From the NCBI GenBank assembly GCA_038244815.1, contig JBBRTB010000046.1, positions 1 through 19,775 of the forward strand: a DNA stretch of 19,775 bases. Direction: 5' to 3'. Source of the DNA: DASVHS01 sp038244815. GTDB lineage: Bacteria; Acidobacteriota; Thermoanaerobaculia; Gp7-AA8. The position numbers and the translations under genes were made by a program. Below, one piece after another: positions 7,577 to 14,275 of this stretch. The first letter of the stretch is position 1, and the number at the start of each line of letters is the position of its first letter. Below the pieces are notes generated by a model. It ran no database searches. It had not been told where the DNA came from and worked only from the letters and a program-made list of their open reading frames with translations.

Positions 7577-8788
7577 ATGCGTTCTTCGGTCGCGAGTCTC
7601 GTTGTCGTCACGTGTTGCACAGGGACTTCCTTCGCTGCAGTCACCATCGCTGGACGTTTTCGAATGCAGCGAATGCAATCCTTTCTCGTGGCCGCGGGGT
7701 TAGCCGCGTTTCTTTGCGGCGCCTCTCCGGCACTGGGCGCCACAGCACCGACTCTGGTTGAGCTCAAGCAGTTCGCAATCTTGGGTTCTTCGACGGTCAC
7801 CTCCGCCGGCATCGCAACCATCCCCAACGGAGATGTCGGCGTCTCGCCAGGTACCTCGATCACCGGGAGCTTCGTCTTGTCTCCCGGGTTTGCCCAACGC
7901 ACGCCGCTCACTGGTGATGCAGCGCTCCTGATCAGCGCCCAGAACGATGCCTCCAACGCGAGCACTAATCTCCTGGCTCAGGGGCCGGGGACTACCATAC
8001 TGGCGCAGCTGGGGGGGACCACCAGGACGCCGGGCGTCTATTCGTTCACGTCGACGGCGGACATTGCGAACAACAACACCTTCACCCTCGACGCCGGGGG
8101 CGACCCCAATGCGGTCTGGATTTTCCTGGTGGGGAGCGCAATCACCGCCAACACCGGCTCGAACGTCGTCTTCCTGAATGGCGTCGGCAACCCGTGCAAC
8201 GTGTTCTGGCGCGTCGTCAGCGACGCGACTCTCCTTGGCCTTAACTTCCCGGGAACTGTCATCGCGGGCGCGGGCGGCGCGGGGAGCGTCACCGTGGGGA
8301 ACGGCGCGAACTTGAGCGGCAGAGCCGTGTCGCTCACGGCCGCGGTGACGACATCTGGAACCGGACAGACCATCGGGGGCTGCAGCGCCGCCCCCGGCGG
8401 CGGCTGCCCACTCATCACGGTGAACCCGGCAACGCTGCCGAACGGCACCATCGGAACCGCCTACAGCCAGACGATCACCGCCAGCGGCGGCGCCGCGCCT
8501 TATACCTTTGCCGTTTCCTCGGGAACTCTCCCGCCGGGGCTGACACTCTCCGCCGGGGGACTTCTGTCGGGGACGCCGACCACGATCGGTACTTTTAGTT
8601 TCACGATTACGGCCACGGACTTGATCGACTGCCCTGGCAGCCGCGATTACACCATCGTGATTGCCGCCGCCGGTCCCGCGGGAGGAGGCCCGGCGGGTGG
8701 GCCGACGCTCGATTCGTTCGGCCTGGCGATCCTTCTGGTGCTGCTCGCGGTGGCCGGTGTGTTCGCGGTGAATCGCTTCACTTCGTAG
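7577..8788 (+). CDS. DUF3494 (ice-binding-like) surface protein with Ig-like domain and IPTL-CTERM-type sorting tail
   Basis: A 403-residue exported protein. Codons 33-55 read as a signal peptide with cleavage after ALGA. The N-terminal 30 residues before it form a second hydrophobic stretch and may be an annotation choice, although only ATG 7577 has a strong ribosome site. Residues about 62-270 are a DUF3494 beta-solenoid. Its landmarks are FAILGSSTVTSAG, NGDVGVSPGTSITG, GTTRTPGVYSF, DPNAVWIFLVGSAITANTGS, CNVFWRV and GRAVSLTAAVT. In this family some members bind ice and others are thought to be adhesins. Residues about 280-366 resemble a He_PIG/Ig-like domain (GTAYSQTITASGGAAPYTF, GTLPPGLTLS, GLLSGTPT). 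The last 29 residues are a tripartite tail: PTLDSFG, a hydrophobic helix and a short basic end NRFTS. That is the layout of the IPTL-CTERM signal handled by exosortase H, which is encoded 20 bases downstream. Confidence 0.87.
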   Translation: MRSSVASLVVVTCCTGTSFAAVTIAGRFRMQRMQSFLVAAGLAAFLCGASPALGATAPTLVELKQFAILGSSTVTSAGIATIPNGDVGVSPGTSITGSFVLSPGFAQRTPLTGDAALLISAQNDASNASTNLLAQGPGTTILAQLGGTTRTPGVYSFTSTADIANNNTFTLDAGGDPNAVWIFLVGSAITANTGSNVVFLNGVGNPCNVFWRVVSDATLLGLNFPGTVIAGAGGAGSVTVGNGANLSGRAVSLTAAVTTSGTGQTIGGCSAAPGGGCPLITVNPATLPNGTIGTAYSQTITASGGAAPYTFAVSSGTLPPGLTLSAGGLLSGTPTTIGTFSFTITATDLIDCPGSRDYTIVIAAAGPAGGGPAGGPTLDSFGLAILLVLLAVAGVFAVNRFTS

Positions 8789-8808
8789 CTCCGCGTCTCG
8801 ACGCCACC

Positions 8809-9327
8809 ATGGGAATCGAAACGCCGCGTAAACCGGGCCTCCTCTTCGTGGCCCGGTTTCTCGCGGCGCTGATCGTCTTCTATGTTGTGTCCGCTCTCGG
8901 TCCGGTGAATGATCACGTCGTCGTTCCGTTTACTGAGCTCGTCGTCAGTGCATCGGCCTTTCTTCTGCGAAGCGTTCATCAACCGATCGACGTCGTCGGA
9001 ACCGTAATCCGTTCACCGCACTTTGCGCTCGACGTCCGCAACGGCTGCAACGGCGTGGAAGCGATGATGGTGCTCGCTGCAGCGATGCTCGCGTTTCCGG
9101 CCACGCTCCGCTCTCGTCTGGCCGGCCTGCTCGCCGGCAGCGCGGCCATTCAGATCCTCAACCTGGTGCGCGTGGGCTCTCTCGTCTGGCTCGGCGAGCA
9201 TCATCGCGAGTTTTTCGATTTCGTCCACGTCGGCGTCTGGCAGTCGATCGTGATTCTGGCAGCGGTCTCGATGTTCGTCTTCTGGAGCTGGAAGTTTGCG
9301 GAAAAACCTCTCGCGGCTCGTTCTTAA
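8809..9327 (+). CDS. xrtH: Exosortase H (IPTLxxWG-CTERM-type transpeptidase)
   Basis: A 172-residue membrane protein of the exosortase/archaeosortase family, which cuts C-terminal sorting tails at the inner membrane and passes the protein on for surface anchoring. The catalytic triad is visible: Cys80 in VRNGCNGVEAM, Arg121 in LNLVRVGSL, and His140 in FDFVHVGVWQ. The surrounding helices (LAAAMLAFP; AGLLAGSAAIQILN) fit the core. At 172 residues with about five membrane segments it has the short XrtH-like form and lacks the extra helices and EpsI domain of EPS-linked exosortases. It starts at ATG 8809, 20 bases after the DUF3494 stop, and overlaps or abuts the next gene. Subtype H is assigned from its size, motif context and the IPTL-like tail encoded next door; the enzyme-family call itself is firmer than the subtype. 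Confidence 0.86.
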   Translation: MGIETPRKPGLLFVARFLAALIVFYVVSALGPVNDHVVVPFTELVVSASAFLLRSVHQPIDVVGTVIRSPHFALDVRNGCNGVEAMMVLAAAMLAFPATLRSRLAGLLAGSAAIQILNLVRVGSLVWLGEHHREFFDFVHVGVWQSIVILAAVSMFVFWSWKFAEKPLAARS

Positions 9328-9901
9328 GGGAGTGGTCGGTTTCCTGATCGGACTCGCGGTATGGGGCGGCCTCTCGGTGCCCTACACGCGCCTGCTCGCC
9401 TCCCTGAGCGAGACTGTGGTTCGTCTCGACGAACGCCCGCCGGTCACGTCCATCACTCCGCAGGGAACGCTGATGATGGTCGATCGGAGTGACTTCCCTC
9501 CATCGCCATCGTCGGTGCGACTGGGCGTGGAGTCGACAGACATCACGTTCAACTTCATTCTGCTGACGACGCTTTTCGCTGCGAGCAGCCGTGCTCTTTC
9601 GGACCGCAACGTCTTCGGTTTCGCCGGCGCGGCCCTGGCGCTCGTATTCGTGCACGTCGCCGCGGTGGTGTCGTTCGTCAAGGCTTACTACGCTCTGAGC
9701 TTCGGACCCTGGAGCACATTGCACTATGGTTTTGTCGGGCGGCACTTCTGGGGCGTGGCGCCCTACTTCTACAGCGTGGTCGGAGTCTACGGTTTCGCGA
9801 TCGCGCTCTGGTGGCTGTTTCGTCCCGCTCCGCAGTCGCCTCCGAAACAACCTGTCCACGCGCGACGGACTCGGCGCGCGTCACAGCGTGTACGTGCCTG
9901 A
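9296..9901 (+). CDS. Exosortase-associated polytopic membrane protein
   Basis: A 201-residue protein with membrane segments at about 10-27, 85-98, 106-129 and 152-175. A periplasm-sized loop (about 30-84) lies between the first two, and the C-terminal tail is Pro/Arg-rich. I recognise no enzyme motif. Genes of this size and topology directly after xrtH are known as exosortase H-associated membrane proteins, so the likely role is to assist sorting or anchoring; that is inferred mainly from position. The frame opens with TTG 9296, which would overlap xrtH by 32 bases. GTG 9332, just after the xrtH stop and with AAGGGA close before it, is a good alternative. The last 20 or so residues are compositionally odd and run into the remnant region that follows, so the native 3' end may have been altered. 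Confidence 0.7.
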   Translation: MRKNLSRLVLKGVVGFLIGLAVWGGLSVPYTRLLASLSETVVRLDERPPVTSITPQGTLMMVDRSDFPPSPSSVRLGVESTDITFNFILLTTLFAASSRALSDRNVFGFAGAALALVFVHVAAVVSFVKAYYALSFGPWSTLHYGFVGRHFWGVAPYFYSVVGVYGFAIALWWLFRPAPQSPPKQPVHARRTRRASQRVRA

Positions 9902-9960
9902 GGCACGAGCCGATGGGCATCGCACGTTTGTTTCCGACAGCCGCGGTACACACACCGTGA

Positions 9961-10320
9961 TTGCGCGCGGTCGCCTGTCGTGCCGGCTGCTCGTTTCGCA
10001 CTAGCGCGTCGACCGTATCCGAGCACCTGGCTGAATTGCGGCGGGCTGGCTTGCTCGTCGAACAAAAGCAAGGTCGGTGGGTCGAGTATCGGCTCGCTGA
10101 ATCCGCGATACGCGATGGCGTCCTCGACGCCATCTGGCCAGCGCTCGTCGAAGATGCGGAAACGCGTGCGGACGCTGTTCTCGTGAAGGAGTTGCGTCGT
10201 GTGCCGGTCGATGAGCTTTGCAGCGTGAACCTCGATCTCGGCCGGATCGCGCGGCCGAGGCTAGCCACAGCGGTGATGAAGGCGGCGAGATTGCGCGCGA
10301 TGAACGGACGCGTGCGATGA
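9961..10320 (+). pseudogene. ArsR-type transcriptional regulator, N-terminally truncated
   Basis: The frame contains a clear winged-helix segment, STVSEHLAELRRAGLLVEQK then QGRWVEYRL, which is the recognition helix plus wing of ArsR/SmtB repressors. The first two helices and any metal-binding ELCVC-type box that should precede it are absent. Instead there are about 15 unrelated residues after an in-frame TGA at 9958-9960. The C-terminal 70 residues are intact-looking, with LCSVNLDLG near the end. The stop overlaps the start of the following fragment as ATGA, showing it was once the first gene of a coupled operon. Without the N-terminal helices a working repressor is unlikely. Confidence 0.6.
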
Positions 10321-10420
10321 GTACCTTCGTTGCCACGGACGTACGCCGCGCCGAGGTCAATTCACGGCGAGCCCGCGTGATCGTCGCCACGAGCGCCGTT
10401 GTTGCCGCTGCGGTGATGTA
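10317..10420 (+). pseudogene. 5' fragment of an unidentified gene from the regulator's operon
   Basis: The frame starts at ATG 10317, overlapping the ArsR-type stop as ATGA. It encodes MSTFVATDVRRAEVNSRRAR followed by a hydrophobic stretch VIVATSAVVAAAV, the look of a membrane protein's first segment. At about 10421 the sequence changes abruptly into the 3' end of an ABC-2 permease in another frame. The original frame therefore runs on as a meaningless Pro/Arg-rich tail to 10565. Too little is left to name the family. Confidence 0.5.
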
Positions 10421-10555
10421 CTGCGCGCGCTCGACTTCGCCGGGTGGAGCGGAATCGCCAACCCGGAGGTGTTCGCGGCCTACGCCGCGCTGTCCGCCGG
10501 GGCGCTGGCCGGAGCCGCGCTGTTTCACCGCGCCATGCTCCGCCGCCGCTATTGA
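10421..10555 (+). pseudogene. 3' remnant of a second ABC-2 permease gene
   Basis: Read from CTG 10421 to TGA 10553-10555, the 44 residues LRALDFAGWSGIANPEVFAA ... ALFHRAMLRRRY align without gaps to the last 44 residues of the permease at 4821-6386 (MRALDFAGWNGIATPAVLVV ... ELFHRAVLRRNF), with about two thirds of positions identical. The reading frame is unbroken and the following bases up to the tRNA are also similar. There is no start codon or upstream part, so the rest of the gene has been deleted. Confidence 0.82.
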
Positions 10556-10562
10556 GATGCGC

Positions 10563-10568
10563 TAGAAT
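10563..10568 (+). promoter_or_regulatory. Putative -10 element of tRNA-Gly (second copy)
   Basis: TAGAAT ends 16-17 bases before the tRNA, as in the first copy, with the shared context CTAGAATCG. The bases between it and the tRNA differ between copies, so the hexamer stands out as conserved. Confidence 0.45.
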
Positions 10569-10584
10569 CGCTGCCCTTCAGCGA

Positions 10585-10660
10585 GCGGGCGTAGCTCAGT
10601 TGGTAGAGTAGGAGCTTCCCAAGCTTGGTGTCGTGGGTTCGAATCCCGTCGCCCGCTCCA
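10585..10660 (+). tRNA. tRNA-Gly (anticodon CCC), second copy
   Basis: The acceptor stem GCGGGCG (10585-10591) pairs with 10650-10656 and the CCA is encoded at 10658-10660. The anticodon loop TTCCCAA gives anticodon CCC at 10618-10620, and the T loop is TTCGAAT. It is close to the copy at 6416-6490 but has one extra D-loop base and several changes in the anticodon and T stems. The anticodon stem has a G10611-G10627 mismatch and a G-T pair, and the T stem has two G/T wobbles, so this copy is the weaker fold. Confidence 0.9.
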
Positions 10661-10728
10661 GAGTCCTCCACTCCTGCCTATCCCCTGTCCATCGAGGGAG
10701 ATCACGCCAAGCCGCTCGAGATGAAGTT

Positions 10729-12450
10729 TCAGGTTGTCTTCGTGAAGCGGACGACGCGCGCGCGTCCTCCGCGCTTCGCGTCGTAAAGCGCGCGGTCCGT
10801 TGCGTCGAGCAGTTCCTTCGGCTCGATGCCGTCTTCGGGATACATGGCCACGCCGATCGATACCGTAACCACGGGACCGGACGCCGCCTCGGGCCGCGGC
10901 AGTTGCTGCATGCCGTCGAGAAGGCTCTGGGCGCGACGCATGGCCGTGGCCGTTTCCACCTCCGGCATGATGATGACGAATTCGTCGCCGCCATAGCGGC
11001 AGACCACGTCCTCGGCGCGGACGACGCGCTGCATGATGGCCGCCGCGGCGCGCAGCAGGTCGTCTCCCGCGGCGTGCCCGAGGGTGTCGTTGTACTCCTT
11101 GAAGTGATCGAAATCGAGGAGGAGGACGCCGATCGTTTTGTTCTGGCGCGCGGCACGATAGATCTCGCGAGCCAGCGTCTCTTCCATGTACCGGCGGTTG
11201 AAGACTCCGGTGAGCGAGTCGCGCATGGCCTGGCGGCGAAGCGTCTCCTGCATCAGAAGATTTCCCTGGGCCAGGCTGAGCTGCTGGGCCACCGCCGTGG
11301 CCAGACCGGCCGCATGCGCGACCGGTGCGGAATCGATTTCCAGAAGACCGAGCGTTTCCCCCTGTGCAATCAGCGGGACGCAGAGCGTCCGTCCGCTGAG
11401 GTTCCGGGCATGCTCGCAGCGGATGTTCAAGCCATCAGGTCCGCTGTCGTGCAGCGCGCCCCGGCGAAGGGCCCAGCAGGCCGACGGCGGAACCGGAGGG
11501 ACTGCGCGTTCAATCTCCGGCCAGGCGGTCAGAGGCACGACCAGGTTGCGCGAAGAAGCAATCGTGTACACCGCGCCCTGGCTGTCCGGAAAGAGCTGCG
11601 GCACGATCTGGCGGACGACCGCCGCCGACTCGTCACGCGTATCGCAGCTTTGCAGGAGGTGCGAAAGACGGGTGAGCAGCGAGAGCTCGGTCGAGAGTCG
11701 CTGTAGATCGATGACCCGTCCCGTCAATTCGCTGTGAGCGGCCGCGAGCTGGCGCTCCGCGGCGCGGCGTTGCCTGCCCTCACGCTCGGACATCACGAAC
11801 GCACCGATGGTCAGGGCGAAAGCGAGGACGTTGCCCGCCGTAACCACCCACCGCGTGCGCTGGAGACTAGTCTGCTGTCTGGTGTTGCGTACCTCGAGAA
11901 GCTGGTGCTCGGCCGCTGTCATGTCGCGGGCCAATGACTGCACCGCTTCGAAGCGCGCGATCCAGTCGCCGCTCTGCAGCATGGCCGTGGCGGCCGCGGG
12001 ATCGCGCCCGCGCAGGTCGATGATCGCCAGCAGAGCGCTGCGCTCGTCGTCGAGCAGCGATCGAACCCTCTGGACCCGGTCGAACTGCCCGGGGTTGTCC
12101 GACATCAGCGCACCCAGCCGGTTGACCGCTCCGGAAGTCAGCGGCTGCGCGTTCAGCACCATCTGCAGCCGCCGCGGATCGCCCGTGGCTACGTACCCGG
12201 ATGCGCCACGCCGCGCCTCGGTGGCAAAGCGCAGCATGGTCTCGATCTGGGCCAGCACCTCGTACGAGTGGGAGACCCAGGCAGCATCCTGCGCCTGACG
12301 GTGAATGCTGATCAGGGATGAGACGCTCACCCCACCGAAGACAAGGATGGCCGCGGCAAGAGCGAGCGCCGAGTAGCGGGGTGCCGCACGCTCACGGAGC
12401 ACAAGGGCAGTGTATCCCTTGCTGTCACTTCGACGAGCGACGCTCGTCAC
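10729..12450 (-). CDS. Diguanylate cyclase with CHASE3 and GAF sensor domains
   Basis: A 573-residue inner-membrane sensor enzyme that would make cyclic di-GMP from two GTP. Membrane helices at about 26-48 and 202-221 flank an extracytoplasmic, helical CHASE3-like sensor (about 50-195, with ATEARRGASGYVATGD). A short coiled linker follows, then a GAF-like domain (about 258-395). The GGDEF domain spans about 405-570: DSLTGVFNRRY at 411, metal-binding LDFDHFK at about 445-451, the active-site loop GGDEF at 487-491, and an intact inhibitory RxxD I-site (RAED, 478-481) five residues before it. The enzyme should thus be active and subject to product inhibition. The gene stands alone and converges with the second tRNA. 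The ATG at 12450 gives a short basic leader before the first helix. Confidence 0.92.
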   Translation of the reverse strand: MTSVARRSDSKGYTALVLRERAAPRYSALALAAAILVFGGVSVSSLISIHRQAQDAAWVSHSYEVLAQIETMLRFATEARRGASGYVATGDPRRLQMVLNAQPLTSGAVNRLGALMSDNPGQFDRVQRVRSLLDDERSALLAIIDLRGRDPAAATAMLQSGDWIARFEAVQSLARDMTAAEHQLLEVRNTRQQTSLQRTRWVVTAGNVLAFALTIGAFVMSEREGRQRRAAERQLAAAHSELTGRVIDLQRLSTELSLLTRLSHLLQSCDTRDESAAVVRQIVPQLFPDSQGAVYTIASSRNLVVPLTAWPEIERAVPPVPPSACWALRRGALHDSGPDGLNIRCEHARNLSGRTLCVPLIAQGETLGLLEIDSAPVAHAAGLATAVAQQLSLAQGNLLMQETLRRQAMRDSLTGVFNRRYMEETLAREIYRAARQNKTIGVLLLDFDHFKEYNDTLGHAAGDDLLRAAAAIMQRVVRAEDVVCRYGGDEFVIIMPEVETATAMRRAQSLLDGMQQLPRPEAASGPVVTVSIGVAMYPEDGIEPKELLDATDRALYDAKRGGRARVVRFTKTT

Positions 12451-12632
12451 CCCGGCTGCCCCGGCCGTCCTTCAGTCTTGTTTTTTGCTCACACTCACCC
12501 GATTCTTTCCCTCGTGGGACGCAGAATTGGAGTGATTTCTCCCCGGCGATCCGATTCGCCCCTGCTGTTCTGCTCGAGCGCGCGTCCAAGGCTTGCTCCC
12601 ATCGATCAACCGGTTTTGAAAGCGAGACTTCC

Positions 12633-13153
12633 ATGAAGCGAATTCGTGCCATATTTCTTGCGAGTACCGCATTCGCAATTCTCTCTGTCGCTTCACCGCT
12701 TGCTGCCCAGATATCGCTCGGTACGGCCCAGAGCTTTGGCGTTCTGGGAGGTCCGGCAGTCACCAATACCGGTGCAACGATCATCAATGGCAATGTCGGT
12801 GTGTCACCGGGCAGCTCCATCTCCGGGTTCCCGCCGGGCCTGGCCACTGGAACTCACAACAACGACGCTACGGCCAGGACCTCGGCGGGTTGACGCTCGT
12901 ACCCGGTGTCTACTGCTTCTCGTCGTCCGCGGCCCTGACGGGAACGCTCACCCTCGACTTCCTGGGCAATTCGAACGCGACCTTTCTCTTCAAGATCGGC
13001 AGCACGCTGACCAGCGCCTCGGGATCGTCGGTACTCCTGACAAACAACGGCGGTCTGACCTGCCCGCCGAACGTGTATTGGCAGGTCGGCAGCTCGGCGA
13101 CTCTCGGCACGTCGAGCCAGTTCGAGGGCAACATCCTCGCCCTTCAATCAGTT
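12633..13153 (+). pseudogene. Second DUF3494 (ice-binding-like) protein, broken and truncated
   Basis: ATG 12633 begins a clear signal peptide (MKRIRAIFLAS ... ASPLAAQ) and the DUF3494 start, GTAQSFGVLGGPAVTNTGAT then NGNVGVSPGSSISGFPPG. Around 12866-12871 the frame is lost and the first frame stops at TGA 12891-12893. A second frame resumes the same domain with YGQDLGGLTLVPGVYCFSSS, LTGTLTL, ATFLFKIGSTLTSASGSSVL, NVYWQVGSSATLGTSSQFEG and NILALQS. Family members have some 25 more residues at the break, so it is a deletion plus a frame change and not a single-base slip. Similarity ends near 13153, losing the last strands and any C-terminal anchor, just before the stop of the opposing gene. It is a relative of the gene at 7577, with more canonical family motifs than that protein. 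Confidence 0.8.
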
Positions 13154-13172
13154 CTCGTTTGCTCACGCTCGC

Positions 13173-14213
13173 CTACTTTGCAAGCTGCTCGCCGGGTTGG
13201 GGCGGTTTTCCGAGGTCGGAGAAATCGCGCATGTACACCACCAGCCCGTAGTCGCGCTGATTGCGGTCGTAGCCGGCGGCGAGTTGGGCGTTGTAGCGGT
13301 CGATGAAGAAATCGAACGGGTCGGTGGGATCGGTGTCGATCACTTCCATGTCCGCGGAGACCATGAGGAGCTTGCCCATTCGCAGGGTGCCGTGCTGGAA
13401 GGCGATGAAGTTCTTCGCCTCGATGGGCGGTCGTAGCGGCGCGATGCCGCGGCCGTCATCGAACTCCTGCATCAATTCGTCGCCGTCGATGCGAACGGAC
13501 AGCAGTTTCCCCTCGATCTTCGGCGGCGGGAGAATGAGCAGCGGCTCGATCAGCAGATCGTTTTTCTCGACGCGGACTCCGGGCGGCAGCTTCGTCAGTA
13601 CTTTCTCCAGCGTGATGCCGAAAGCCTTCATGAGCGCTGCGCCGTTGAGATTGCAGATCTCGATCTTCGTCGGATGAATGCGGATCCATCCGTCGGCCGC
13701 GGAGACGTCCGCGGTCATCCGGAAGGGGATGTCGATGATCTTGTGCATCATCCCCTCCTGCAGGAGATGGCCGTCCTCGACGGTCACGACCAGGTCCTTG
13801 AGCGGCGCGCCTTCATAGTTGAAGACGTGGCGATTCAGCAGATTCGTGAGAGACGACCCGTTCACACCGATCCGCGCGCTGAAGATGTGCACGACGAAGG
13901 AGGTCTTGTCATCGAACTTCAGCGGGTTCCCGTCCTGCTTGTCGTACATCTGGCCTCGAAGCTCGTGAATGTGCAGCCCCGAAGTCGCATCGATGTGAAA
14001 GTACACGTTTCTCATCTGCGCTTCGGTCTTGCCGGCCGTGACGGCCTCGACGGGAACGGGGAGGTTCTCCGTTCCGATGGGCGGGATTTCGGCCTTCATG
14101 CCCGTCACGCTGGGCTGCGGACGGCGGCCTGGACAGCAGCAGGCGAAGAGGGAAAAAAGGCTCAGGACGAGCAGGAGGAGGACCGCAAGCCAAATCGTCT
14201 GTCGTTTTTGCAC
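13173..14213 (-). CDS. Putative lipoprotein of unknown function
   Basis: A 346-residue protein whose family I do not recognise. The N-terminus is a hydrophobic signal ending LFSLFACCCPG, which could be a lipobox (LFAC) or a simple membrane anchor. A Pro-rich linker follows, then a soluble region of alternating strands. Parts such as GALLKDL-like EGAPLKDLVVTVEDGHLLQE, ADGWIRIHPTKIEICNLNG and EKNDLLIEPLLILPPPKIEG recall the repeating strand pattern of lipid-binding LmeA/DUF2993-like folds, but that is only an impression. Coding quality is good throughout (balanced, non-shadow composition). The start is GTG 14213. It converges with the broken DUF3494 gene and diverges from the symporter, with 62 bases between the start codons. 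Confidence 0.72.
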   Translation of the reverse strand: MQKRQTIWLAVLLLLVLSLFSLFACCCPGRRPQPSVTGMKAEIPPIGTENLPVPVEAVTAGKTEAQMRNVYFHIDATSGLHIHELRGQMYDKQDGNPLKFDDKTSFVVHIFSARIGVNGSSLTNLLNRHVFNYEGAPLKDLVVTVEDGHLLQEGMMHKIIDIPFRMTADVSAADGWIRIHPTKIEICNLNGAALMKAFGITLEKVLTKLPPGVRVEKNDLLIEPLLILPPPKIEGKLLSVRIDGDELMQEFDDGRGIAPLRPPIEAKNFIAFQHGTLRMGKLLMVSADMEVIDTDPTDPFDFFIDRYNAQLAAGYDRNQRDYGLVVYMRDFSDLGKPPQPGEQLAK

Positions 14214-14275
14214 GATGTTAGTTGCGGAAGCAAAGGTCTAGCCGAGTCCGGTCCAGGTGGGTAGACTCCGCGGCC

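Noticed and set aside
9889..9903. Short palindrome GTGCC-TGA-GGCAC at the end of the exosortase partner gene as a terminator
   Set aside because: The stem is only five pairs, has a three-base loop and no T-run, so it is too weak to call.
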